Source: Syntrophomonas sp. (lineage in GTDB: Bacteria > Bacillota > Syntrophomonadia > Syntrophomonadales > Syntrophomonadaceae). From it: 64,000 bases of DNA. Under the pieces are notes generated by a model, which saw nothing but the letters and a program-made list of their open reading frames with translations, had not been told where the DNA came from and did not search any database. The position numbers and the translations under genes are program-made. Where the stretch lies: positions 127,744-191,743 of the forward strand of contig JAENZN010000004.1 in the NCBI GenBank assembly GCA_016841245.1, in the 5' to 3' direction. Shown piece by piece: positions 34,728 to 42,959 of the stretch; the first letter of the stretch is position 1; each line of letters opens with the position of its first letter.

Positions 34728-35247
34728 GTGTTTAAAATAGGTGACTTTTTAAGTTTAACCAAGGTCAGATATTGATAAAGAGAGTGAAACCCCTCACGGT
34801 ATATTCAAAAAGGCGAATTCTACCTTCGCAGGATATTGATGTACCGCTATTGGAAAGTGCATGGAACGATATCATGGCAACCAATGTTCATAAAATCGGA
34901 CCATCTATGACTATATACCATCAGTCCGAATACAAGGAGCGGAATATTGACATGGAAGCAGCTATACCAGTTGCACCAGACTGTGGATTAGAAACCTGTG
35001 AATTGCCAGCAGCCATTGAAAAGGCTGCCTGCCTGGTTTATTATGGAAGTTATGAAGGGTTAAATTCGGCATATAATGACCTGGCCCGATGGATTGAGGA
35101 TAACCGCTGCTGGATGAATGGTCGGTGCCGCACACTATTTCTGACCTGCGGTGAACACGGGGAAGATCCGTAACTGAGATCCAGGTACCGGTGGGCAGCA
35201 GGGTAGAAGGCTTTAATTGTGGGTCCTTAAACTTAGGAAATGTATAA
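34728..35247 (+). pseudogene. MerR-family regulator with GyrI-like effector domain, broken
   Basis: A GTG with an excellent GGGAGGA site begins FKIGDFLSLTKVRY, the start of a MerR DNA-binding domain. Stops (TGATAA at 34773-34778) follow, and the rest of the DNA-binding domain and the linker helix are missing. From about 34790 the effector-binding domain is recovered (VKPLTVYSKRRILP, SMTIYHQSEY, DMEAAIPV, YYGSYEGLNSAYNDLARWI). A second frameshift at about 35170 separates the final TEIQVPVGSRVEGFN. A 100-codon internal deletion plus frameshifts make it inactive as a transcription factor. The effector domain alone could still be made from an ATA or ATG-less start, but there is no ribosome site. 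Confidence 0.82.
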
Positions 35248-35468
35248 AGAGGCAATTCTTTCAGTTCCTTTTAAAAAAGCTCTGACTAAGTGTTAGCACA
35301 AAATAAAAGACAAAAAAGTTATAACTGTTACGGTTGTTCTTCCTAGAATCCCAAATAAGTTAAATTTTATTAGTAGTCATAGCTCAGGCATATTAAAGAA
35401 TACGCCTGAGCTATCTCAAACCGTCCCCTCGATACACTTAATATAAAATCAACACAAAGGAGCAGAAA

Positions 35469-36146
35469 ATGGATTTCGATATAAACACTTGGATAAACGG
35501 ATACTTGGAGGAGCTGAAATCTCTGTTCGGTGCTCACCTGCTGTTTGTCGGACTTCAGGGAAGTTATGGTCGTGGCGAAGCAACGGACAGCAGCGATATT
35601 GATGTAGTTGTCATACTCAACCATATGACTCCGTTAGATCTTAAAGCATACAGCACTATGCTGGACACACTTCCGAACAGGGAAAAAGTGTGTGGATTTA
35701 TCTCCGGTCGGCAGGAGTTAATAAATTGGGAACGCTCCGATCTGTTCCAGTTCTATCATGACACTACGCCGATTTTCGGCAGCATTGATTTTCTGCTGCC
35801 GCTGATCGGCAAGGAGGATATTCAACGTGCCGTCCGGATTGGGGCCTGCAACATCTATCACATGTGTGGCCACAACATGGTGCATGAAAAAGATGCGGAG
35901 ATATTGAAAGCTCTTTATAAATCAGCCGCCTTCACCGTGCAGGCAATATATTACGACCAAACCGAAACCTACATAAAGCAAAAGGCCGAGCTTATCCCAG
36001 CGTTGCAGCCACAGGAACAGGAGATTTTGCAGACCGGCATTACGTTCATGCAACAGCCGAATATGGCCCAGACTGAGTTTGAACGACTTTCTGAACTGCT
36101 TTTCATTTGGGCAGCGGGGTTGATTATCAAATATAAAGCCGAATAA
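35469..36146 (+). CDS. Nucleotidyltransferase-domain protein
   Basis: A 225-residue protein of the polymerase-beta-like nucleotidyltransferase superfamily. The hallmark is GLQGSYGRGEATDSSDIDVVV, whose GS and D-x-D residues bind the nucleotide and metals; a helical C-terminal half follows. The superfamily includes aminoglycoside-modifying enzymes and toxin-antitoxin MNT proteins. At this length, with no HEPN partner, a small-molecule adenylyltransferase is likely but the substrate is unknown. AAAGGAG lies eight bases before the ATG. A long imperfect hairpin (35379-35414) precedes it. Confidence 0.85.
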   Translation: MDFDINTWINGYLEELKSLFGAHLLFVGLQGSYGRGEATDSSDIDVVVILNHMTPLDLKAYSTMLDTLPNREKVCGFISGRQELINWERSDLFQFYHDTTPIFGSIDFLLPLIGKEDIQRAVRIGACNIYHMCGHNMVHEKDAEILKALYKSAAFTVQAIYYDQTETYIKQKAELIPALQPQEQEILQTGITFMQQPNMAQTEFERLSELLFIWAAGLIIKYKAE

Positions 36147-36284
36147 AATTGACCGAAGAACAGGGATTTAACGAGTGTTTTAGGGTTCGGATTATTTATG
36201 TAATTCAAGGTTGGTGATAAAGTGAAAATGTGCATTGTAGTTACTGGAATAGTTGAATAAGGAGTAAAATATAGGAGGATTTTT

Positions 36285-36920
36285 ATGACTATTCCAGATG
36301 AAAAAATATATCCGCGAACCAATGACTTTGAAACAGTATATTTGAAAAGTATAATCACAAATCCCAATATTATAGTTGGCGATTATACTATGTATAATGA
36401 CTTTGTTTCTGGCCCCACGCAATTTGAAAAGAATAATGTGTTATATAACTATCCTATCAATAATGACAGATTGATTATTGGCAAGTTTTGTTCCATAGCA
36501 TGCGGAGCAAAGTTCCTATTTACCAGTGCCAATCACACGCTCAAATCACTTTCAACTTATCCATTTCCAATATTCTTTGAAGAATGGAATTTGGATCATA
36601 AACATGTTAAGTCTGCATGGGATAATAAAGGTGATATTGTAATTGGCAATGATGTTTGGATAGGATATGAAGCAGTTATCTTGTCCGGCGTTCATATTGG
36701 CGACGGTTCAATCATAGGAACAAGAGCGGTTGTGACAATGGATATTCCTCCATATACAGTCGTTGGTGGTATTCCTGCGCAGGAAATCAAAAAGCGTTTT
36801 GATGATGAAACAATAAATAAATTACAGCAGATACAATGGTGGAATTGGTCTTTTGATAAGATACAGCAATTTTTACATTATATTATGAATGGAGAAGTTG
36901 ATAAACTATGTCTTTATTAG
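36285..36920 (+). CDS. Vat/CatB-like xenobiotic acetyltransferase
   Basis: A 211-residue left-handed beta-helix acetyltransferase of the xenobiotic (streptogramin A / chloramphenicol) branch. Visible motifs are GDYTMYNDF, IIGKFCSIACGAKF, the catalytic histidine in TSANHTLKSLSTYPF, the hexapeptide rungs DIVIGNDVWIGYEAVILSG, and the C-terminal VVGGIPAQEIKKRF. Family members acetylate antibiotics, but resistance cannot be claimed without testing. AGGAGG precedes the ATG. The gene is clearly more AT-rich than its neighbours, which with the adjacent nucleotidyltransferase suggests acquisition by transfer. Confidence 0.88.
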   Translation: MTIPDEKIYPRTNDFETVYLKSIITNPNIIVGDYTMYNDFVSGPTQFEKNNVLYNYPINNDRLIIGKFCSIACGAKFLFTSANHTLKSLSTYPFPIFFEEWNLDHKHVKSAWDNKGDIVIGNDVWIGYEAVILSGVHIGDGSIIGTRAVVTMDIPPYTVVGGIPAQEIKKRFDDETINKLQQIQWWNWSFDKIQQFLHYIMNGEVDKLCLY

Positions 36921-36982
36921 CAGAAGGAGAACAGAATGTCCTGATCAATACGTACTGGCGTGTGAACTGCTTCCCGGTGCTC

Positions 36983-37065
36983 TGCAAGAAGTCAATGGAA
37001 CCATCGACTTTTCTTAAATTAGTGGCCGGACAGCACGTGAATTTTGCAGGAGTTTGATTCTTCTT
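36983..37065. repeat. 83-bp direct repeat, left copy
   Basis: Identical over 83 bases to 47298-47380, starting TGCAAGAAGTCAATGG and ending GATTCTTCTT. The two copies bracket the beta-oxidation module (about 10.3 kb). In this copy a 49-codon frame from ATG 36908 to TGA 37057 runs through the repeat, with ribosome-site-free start, so it may be the tail of a decayed gene. Confidence 0.9.
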
Positions 37066-37112
37066 ACATCGTATCTGGAAATGTTTCTGTCAGTTGCTAG
37101 GCAAACAAAAAT

Positions 37113-37151
37113 GGGCTGCGCACTAATGGCTTAGTGCGACAGCCCCTTTTT
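37113..37151. terminator. Bidirectional terminator
   Basis: GGGCTG-GCACTAA pairs with TTAGTGC-CAGCCC around a four-base loop. The plus strand continues CTTTTTG; the minus strand continues ATTTTTGTTTG. It can end both the acetyltransferase side and the acd operon. Confidence 0.82.
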
Positions 37152-37180
37152 GAACATTACGTAGGCTTTTCATAGCAGGC

Positions 37181-39019
37181 TTAATATTCAAATGCCTCCA
37201 GGGCAATATCCAGAGCCGAGGTATCTCCGTCACTGATGATGTCGGCGACGGTGCATACATTGGGTACTACATTGCACAGATAATAGCGGGCGGCTTCTAC
37301 TTTCCCGGTATAGAAATTATAGTCATAGTGCTCCGGCCCGACTTCTTTGGATCTCCGAGAGGCCAGCAGGGCCTGATCAAGAAGCAGGCTGCCGCTGTAA
37401 AGCTGAGAAAGGGCGGTTAGGATGCGGCGGGAGTAAAGAGGAATCATACTGAAGGCTTTATTGCCGGTAAATTCCGTCATGGCTTTTTGAATCTCAGCAA
37501 AAGCGGCCAGGGCTTTCCGCAGGTTGGCAAATTCCTTTCCAAACCCCTCAGCATCCTGGTTGCTTTCATAAAAATTTTGGATTTCTTTCATAAACTGGGC
37601 AAAGACCGCACCCTTCTTCATGGTCATTTTGCGGCCGACCAGATCCATGGACTGAATAAAATTGGTTCCTTCCCAGATGGAATAAATTTTAACATCCCGG
37701 GCTATCTGAGCCACCGGATATTCTTCACAATAACCATATCCGCCATAGGCTTGAATCGCCTCACCGATCAGCCACCAGGCTTCATCGGTAGGATAAGCCT
37801 TGCATAAGGGCGTGGTGACTTCGATCAGCGCGTTGGCCTGGGCCGCCTTTTCGGGGTCTTGATCATGATGTCGAACATCAAAGGCAAAGTAGGTTTTGTA
37901 CAACATGGCCCGCATGGCTTCCACGTGGGCTTTCCCCATCAAAAGAGTTCTTCTGATATCCTCGTGATTGATAATGCTTGTGCGGCCAGCCTTGGGGTTG
38001 GTCATAAGGCGCCCCTGGATTCTTTCCTTGCAATAGTCACGGGCGTTATAATAAGCGTTGGCCAGGCAGGAAAGGGCCATATGACCGGTTTCCATCCGCG
38101 CCATGTTCATCATCTGGAACATCTGGGCCATGCCTTCTCCGATACCCTCATTTTCGAGCGGGTTTTTCCCCAGGAGCCAGCCACGGCAATTATTATCTTC
38201 CCCCATGGCCAGGGCGGCGGTGCAGGAGCCATGCTGCCCCAGCTTGTGTTCGACTGCCGTGGTGATAACATCATTGTCTTCCAGGCTGCCGTCTTTATTG
38301 ACCCAGTACTTGGGCACGACAAAAAGAGAAATGCCTCCGGTACCGGACCGGGCTCCCTCTACCCGCGCCAGGTAGAGGTGGATGATATTGTCGGTAAAGT
38401 CGTTGTCTCCGCCGGTAATAAATATTTTGCTGCCTTTTATCTTAAAAATACCGGGGTCTTCAGTAGGATATGCTTTGGAAAGGATGTCGCCCACATCCGA
38501 CCCGGCGGTAGCCTCCGTCAGGCACATGCTGCCCGCCCAGGTTCCATCCATCATCTTGGGCAGGAACAGGGCTTTGACTTCTTCCGAGGCAAAGCTTTGA
38601 ATAAGACCGGCGGCACCGCTGGTCAAAACGATATATGGAGCAAAGGTAGGGTTGGCAGCTTGCAGCATTTCCCAGACCATGGAATGTAGAATATGGGGCA
38701 GAACCATGGCGTCTTCCGATTCGTCGATATTGCTGGTTCCCCAACCTTCCGACTGCAATTGCTTGAAAAGTGGTCCAACGCTGGGCGGCAAGGTTACCTT
38801 TCCATTTTCCAGCTTGACCGGGTGACTGTCGCAATCTTCATTAGTTGCCTCTACAACCTCTTTGCACATTTTCAGAATGGGGGCAAGAACTGATTTGATA
38901 TCTTCTTTGGAATAATAATCGGCAAATTGGGGATAGTTGAATATTTCATCAGTAGGCAACCATTCCTGAAGGATAAACTCAAAGTCTCGGGTATTCTTAT
39001 AAGCAAAATTAGCTGACAT
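37181..39019 (-). CDS. Acyl-CoA dehydrogenase (long type), beta-oxidation operon
   Basis: A 612-residue flavoenzyme, here most likely butyryl-CoA dehydrogenase. Motifs are AGSMCLTEATAGSDVGDI, IFITGGDNDFTDN, EHKLGQHGSCTAALAMG and the catalytic IYSIWEGTNFIQSMDL. The C-terminal 120 residues form the extra domain of long acyl-CoA dehydrogenases. The start (complement of 39017-39019) has AAAGGAG seven bases upstream; the frame is open for 50 more codons but without a ribosome site. It is the last gene of hbd-crt-thl-acd. The electron acceptor (normally EtfAB) is not encoded in this window. It is paralogous to the 15325 gene, about half identical by eye. Confidence 0.94.
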   Translation of the reverse strand: MSANFAYKNTRDFEFILQEWLPTDEIFNYPQFADYYSKEDIKSVLAPILKMCKEVVEATNEDCDSHPVKLENGKVTLPPSVGPLFKQLQSEGWGTSNIDESEDAMVLPHILHSMVWEMLQAANPTFAPYIVLTSGAAGLIQSFASEEVKALFLPKMMDGTWAGSMCLTEATAGSDVGDILSKAYPTEDPGIFKIKGSKIFITGGDNDFTDNIIHLYLARVEGARSGTGGISLFVVPKYWVNKDGSLEDNDVITTAVEHKLGQHGSCTAALAMGEDNNCRGWLLGKNPLENEGIGEGMAQMFQMMNMARMETGHMALSCLANAYYNARDYCKERIQGRLMTNPKAGRTSIINHEDIRRTLLMGKAHVEAMRAMLYKTYFAFDVRHHDQDPEKAAQANALIEVTTPLCKAYPTDEAWWLIGEAIQAYGGYGYCEEYPVAQIARDVKIYSIWEGTNFIQSMDLVGRKMTMKKGAVFAQFMKEIQNFYESNQDAEGFGKEFANLRKALAAFAEIQKAMTEFTGNKAFSMIPLYSRRILTALSQLYSGSLLLDQALLASRRSKEVGPEHYDYNFYTGKVEAARYYLCNVVPNVCTVADIISDGDTSALDIALEAFEY

Positions 39020-39221
39020 TTTATAACTCCTTTCACAGGGAAGCTCCCTTTCCATGATTAACCAACGAAGGGAGCTCGGCTTGATAACATTTGGGCACGG
39101 GAATTGTTGTCTAAATGTAAGTTCGGCTCCAGAGGTTGCTGCTTGGGAGATGAGTGACCCATCTCCCAAGCAGCTTAAATATGTATGAAAAAAGTAAAGG
39201 GGGCTGCTTAAAGTTTATCGT

Positions 39222-40454
39222 TTAGATATCTCTGGTCCACAGGGAAGCCATAGCCGGTCCGCCGCCTACGCAGAGGGAGGCACCGCCTACAACGGCTCCG
39301 ATTCTTTCCATTTCATAATAAAGGCTGACAATGATACGCAGTCCCGTGCATCCTACCGGATGGCCCAGGGCGATCCCGGAGCCGTTGTTGTTGATGTTGC
39401 CGTCCTTTTCTACGGTGCCCATGTTTGTTTCGATACCCTGTTCTTCTTTAAGCATCTTTTTGACTCCCAGCACCTGCGCGGCGAAAGCTTCATTGATTTC
39501 CCAGTAATCAACATCTTCATATTTCATCCCGGCTTGCTGCAGGCATTTGGGAATGGCCACCGCCGGGCCCAAGCCCATGTAGTAGGGATCTACACCTGCA
39601 GTACATATGTTTATCAGCTTCATTAAAGGCTTAATTCCCAGTTCGTCAGCTTTCTTTCGGGTCATGAACACGGCTGCTGCCGAGGCATCGTTAAGTCCTG
39701 ATGCATTGGCGGCGGTAGTTACGCCGTCCTTGCTGAAGGCGGTGGGCAGCTTACCCATAGCTTCCATATTAGCGCCTCGAATGGGGTGCTCGTCGGTATC
39801 GAAAACCGTAACTTTCCCCTTTTTGCCAGGGACTTCTACCGGTACGATCTCGCGTTTAAAGCGGCCTTCATCGGTGGCTCTGGTTGCCCGGGTATGGCTT
39901 ATCAAAGCTACTGTGTCAGCCTCCTCCCGGCTGATGTTATACTTTCTGGCGATATTATCAGCAGTTCCACCCATGTGACTGCCGGCCAGTGAGCAAACCA
40001 GACCATCGGAAAGCATGGCATCCTGAATTTTGCCGTCACCCATGCGGTAGCCCCAGCGGGCGTTCTGCACCAGATAAGGAACATTGCTCATGCTTTCGGT
40101 TCCCACTACCAGAGCGATCTCGGTTCTGCCCAGCATAAGATTGGCGGTGGCGATATCGGTAGCCCGCATAGCGGAGGCGCAGTTCTGCTGCACCGTACAG
40201 GCGCCTGAGCTATGTTCCATACCTATTCCCATGGCCACGATGCGGGAGGGCAGCGAGCCGTTGCCCTGCATCAGGCCCATGCCCATAACCAGTTCGTCTA
40301 TCTGGGAGGGCTGAATCCCCGCCCGTTTGACAGCTTCAGCAGCGGCTATTTTGGAGAGGTCATTAGCCCGCATGGATTTCAGTGATCCACCATAATCACC
40401 AATGGGGGTTCTGCAGGCGGAGACCATTACCACCTCGTTAAAGTTGTTTGTCAT
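39222..40454 (-). CDS. Acetyl-CoA C-acetyltransferase (thiolase)
   Basis: A 410-residue type II thiolase. In beta-oxidation direction it cleaves acetoacetyl-CoA with CoA to two acetyl-CoA. The nucleophile is C92 (VQQNCASAMRA); the second half has NEAFAAQ, the histidine in GSGIALGHPVGCTG and the second active cysteine in SLCVGGGPAMA. AGGAGG lies ten bases before the ATG. It is third in the operon, 136 bases after crt and about 200 bases before acd. Confidence 0.95.
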   Translation of the reverse strand: MTNNFNEVVMVSACRTPIGDYGGSLKSMRANDLSKIAAAEAVKRAGIQPSQIDELVMGMGLMQGNGSLPSRIVAMGIGMEHSSGACTVQQNCASAMRATDIATANLMLGRTEIALVVGTESMSNVPYLVQNARWGYRMGDGKIQDAMLSDGLVCSLAGSHMGGTADNIARKYNISREEADTVALISHTRATRATDEGRFKREIVPVEVPGKKGKVTVFDTDEHPIRGANMEAMGKLPTAFSKDGVTTAANASGLNDASAAAVFMTRKKADELGIKPLMKLINICTAGVDPYYMGLGPAVAIPKCLQQAGMKYEDVDYWEINEAFAAQVLGVKKMLKEEQGIETNMGTVEKDGNINNNGSGIALGHPVGCTGLRIIVSLYYEMERIGAVVGGASLCVGGGPAMASLWTRDI

Positions 40455-40590
40455 TATACGTATTCCTCCTTTTTTGCGTAATGGTTTTAGTTATTTTATA
40501 TAATCAAACGTTTTTTGCTTGCCGTTTAAATGGCATAAATTATTCCATATAGCTTTGGCACAATGGGTGCGGCCTTTCAGACATTACTGC

Positions 40591-41373
40591 CTATTGTCCC
40601 TTAAATTGCGGCTTTCTCTTTTCAGCAAAAGCCTGGGTGCCCTCTTTCATATCTTCCGTACTCGTACAAAGTCCGAAAAATTCCGATTCAATCTTCAGGC
40701 CACTATCGATGCCCCCTTGCAATCCCTGTCCGATGGCGATTTTCGAAAATCCCACGGCCAGGGGGGCGTTCTTCAGTATTTTTTTTGCAAGTTTGCGGGC
40801 CTGGTCCATCAATTCCGCTGCCGGGTAGACATGATTGACCAGACCGATCCGGTAAGCTTCGGCCGCATCGATATTTGAACCGGTGAAAGTAAGTTCCTTG
40901 GCACGGCCTTCTCCTATTAAACGAGGAAGTCTTTGGGTGCCGCCATAACCGGGAATAACCCCCAGGGCCACCTCCGGCTGGCCGAAAACCGCGTCTTCGG
41001 CTGCCAGACGGATATCGCAGGCCATGGCCAGTTCGCAGCCGCCCCCCAGGGCAAAACCCTTGACAGCGGCAATGACCGGTTTCTCCAGAAAATCTATTTT
41101 CCGGAAGGTTAGTTCTCCCTCTTCACTAGCCTGGCGAGCTTTAGCGGCTGAAAAGCCCATGAAACCGATGATATCTGCGCCGGCTACAAAAGCTTTATCT
41201 CCGGCACCGGTAATGATCAAGGCTTTTATGGCCTCATCCTCTTTAACTTCATCAATCGCCCTGCCGATTTCGCGTATAGTTTCAACATTCAAGGCATTCA
41301 GGGCCTTGGGGCGATTGATATACAGAATAGCCAGGTTATCCTCTCTTTCCAAAATTACGTTTTTATATTCCAT
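40591..41373 (-). CDS. crt: Enoyl-CoA hydratase (crotonase)
   Basis: A 260-residue crotonase-fold enzyme hydrating crotonyl-CoA to 3-hydroxybutyryl-CoA. The oxyanion-hole segments are AGADIIGFMGF and KGFALGGGCELAMACD; the catalytic glutamates lie in GGGCELA and GQPEVALGVIPGYGGTQ, the full crotonase signature. The start (complement of 41371-41373) follows GAGGG by seven bases; the frame extends further back into hbd without a ribosome site. The gene begins 58 bases after the hbd stop. Confidence 0.95.
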   Translation of the reverse strand: MEYKNVILEREDNLAILYINRPKALNALNVETIREIGRAIDEVKEDEAIKALIITGAGDKAFVAGADIIGFMGFSAAKARQASEEGELTFRKIDFLEKPVIAAVKGFALGGGCELAMACDIRLAAEDAVFGQPEVALGVIPGYGGTQRLPRLIGEGRAKELTFTGSNIDAAEAYRIGLVNHVYPAAELMDQARKLAKKILKNAPLAVGFSKIAIGQGLQGGIDSGLKIESEFFGLCTSTEDMKEGTQAFAEKRKPQFKGQ

Positions 41374-41431
41374 ATTTGATCCCTCTTCTTTTCGGCGCAT
41401 TCCCGCAGTGAAAGTGCGGTCGCAATCCAAA

Positions 41432-42286
41432 TTATTTGTTGTAGTCAAAAAATCCCTTTTTACTCTTCATACCCAACCAGCCGGCCCGAACCAATTGTCT
41501 GAGGGGCGGGGCAGGGCGATACTTGGGATCTCCGGTTTCATTGAAGAGAGTGTTGCAAACGGCCAGAGCGATATCCACCCCCACCAGGTCGGCCAAAGCC
41601 AGTGGTCCCATGGGCCAGCCCGCACCAAGTTTCATGGCGGTGTCGATATCGGCTGCCGATGCCAGTCCTTCATAAAGGATATAAGCAGCTTCATTTATAC
41701 CCGGAATTAGAATACGGTTTACTACGAAGCCGGGACCTTCTTTGACCTGAACCGGTTTTTTGCCGATCTCCCTGGCCAATTCAGTAACTATGTCGATAGT
41801 CGCCTGTGATGTCTGAATGGCGGGAATGATCTCAACTAGTTTCATAACATTGGCCGGGTTGAAGAAATGCATGCCAATGACCTTGTCCGCCCTTTCTGTA
41901 ATGGCGGCAATTTCGGTCAGGGAAAGCGATGATGTGTTGGTGGCGATGATAACTTCCGGTTTTAGCAAGTTATCCAACTTGGTATAGACTTCCTTTTTAA
42001 CATCCATGTTTTCAAAAACGCATTCCACAATAAAGTCAACGCCGGCCAGATCATCTAAGTTCCCGGTGGGTTTGATCTTACTAACCACTGCCTCCATGGT
42101 TCCGGCGGCAACTGATCCTTTTTCCTCAGCTCGGGTAAGGCTTTTTCCTATTTGAGCCACTGCTTTGACACAGAATTCCTCTTTAATGTCATACAGAACG
42201 ACTTCTTTTCCTGCCGCCGCCAGGGCCCAGGCAATGCCCTGACCCATGGTTCCGGCACCTAATAGACCGATTTTATTAATATTCAT
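41432..42286 (-). CDS. hbd: 3-hydroxybutyryl-CoA dehydrogenase
   Basis: A 284-residue NAD(P)-dependent dehydrogenase that oxidises 3-hydroxybutyryl-CoA to acetoacetyl-CoA. The Rossmann motif GLLGAGTMGQGIAWALAAAG opens the protein. SSLSLTEIAAITERADKVIG-type and GMHFFNPANVMKLVEIIP supply the substrate side and the catalytic His; FVVNRILIPGINEAAYIL starts the C-terminal dimer domain. The length is normal. AGGAGG lies eight bases before the ATG complementing 42284-42286; a TTG precedes it directly. This is the first gene of the sigma-54-driven operon. Confidence 0.95.
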   Translation of the reverse strand: MNINKIGLLGAGTMGQGIAWALAAAGKEVVLYDIKEEFCVKAVAQIGKSLTRAEEKGSVAAGTMEAVVSKIKPTGNLDDLAGVDFIVECVFENMDVKKEVYTKLDNLLKPEVIIATNTSSLSLTEIAAITERADKVIGMHFFNPANVMKLVEIIPAIQTSQATIDIVTELAREIGKKPVQVKEGPGFVVNRILIPGINEAAYILYEGLASAADIDTAMKLGAGWPMGPLALADLVGVDIALAVCNTLFNETGDPKYRPAPPLRQLVRAGWLGMKSKKGFFDYNK

Positions 42287-42400
42287 CAATTACACCCCTC
42301 CTATGATTAATTTATCGCTATGTTGCTTTCATGTTTGCTAACTCCCTTACGTATGCACCTCCTGTTTATAGTTTTTTATATGGATGATGCTTTTGTTAAT

Positions 42401-42417
42401 TTGCAAAACACATGCCA
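42401..42417 (-). promoter_or_regulatory. Sigma-54 promoter of the hbd-crt-thl-acd operon
   Basis: On the minus strand: TGGCAT, GTGTT, TTGCAA, with correct spacing. The expected start site is near 42389, about 100 bp before the hbd ATG. Confidence 0.88.
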
Positions 42418-42776
42418 GGGGATAAATTTGATGTAAAAAGGAGGGGGAAATTGTTTTTATATTAGAATTCCAGCAGATAATTCCAGGCCGGTAACCATAG
42501 CAAAAACGAAGGAATATATCGTAAGATAGAAAACAAAAGCAGGAACGAACAGGCGCTACAAGCCTTTGCCCATTGCGTTTTCGCGATATCGGAGGGCAGT
42601 TTGATGAGATGTTGTCAAATCCGAAGGGTTATGGTGGTTTAAATAGTTGTATGCCTAATTAAATAATTAAATATGGAGCAAGTCTCGGCTAAGATCTGCC
42701 CCATATACCGGCTTACTAAGGTAAGGCCTCTTCCATTTGGCACAAAATTTATAACCAACAGGGCGGCTGATAACGG

Positions 42777-42919
42777 CTATGGTTCAAAATATGGATTGCT
42801 GATAAGGTATGCGATGGCAAAAACCATTGCATAACCGATGGGTGCAATCGGAGTGACAACCGAAAACAGAACTAATCGCATATAATAAAGCCCATTAGCA
42901 CTGACATTTGCAAAAGCGA
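42777..42919 (-). pseudogene. Possible membrane-protein remnant
   Basis: A 47-codon minus-strand frame ending at TAG 42777-42779 reads hydrophobic sequence (VTPIAPIGYAMVFAIAYLI). It has no ribosome site and no recognised family. It may be the C-terminal scrap of a transporter in the long space between the hbd promoter and the activator gene, or a chance frame. The rest of 42418-42776 holds only AT-rich sequence with two AATTCCAG copies at 42466 and 42479. Confidence 0.3.
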
Positions 42920-42959
42920 AGGGTAATTATAATTATATTGTCGAAAACGGATGGGGAAA

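Noticed and set aside
35379-35414. Long hairpin upstream of the nucleotidyltransferase as a terminator
   Set aside because: Stem is strong (ATAGCTCAGGC with its complement) but no T run follows on either strand; left unassigned.
36908-37057. 49-codon frame running through the left 83-bp repeat as a gene
   Set aside because: No ribosome site, starts inside the acetyltransferase end, and the frame is not maintained at the right copy.
37859-38689. Long plus-strand frame opposite acd
   Set aside because: Antisense shadow of a GC-rich real gene; its translation has no family features.
42738-42760. TTGGCAC sequence as a fifth sigma-54 promoter
   Set aside because: The -12 part reads TTATA instead of TTGC, so the essential GC is absent.
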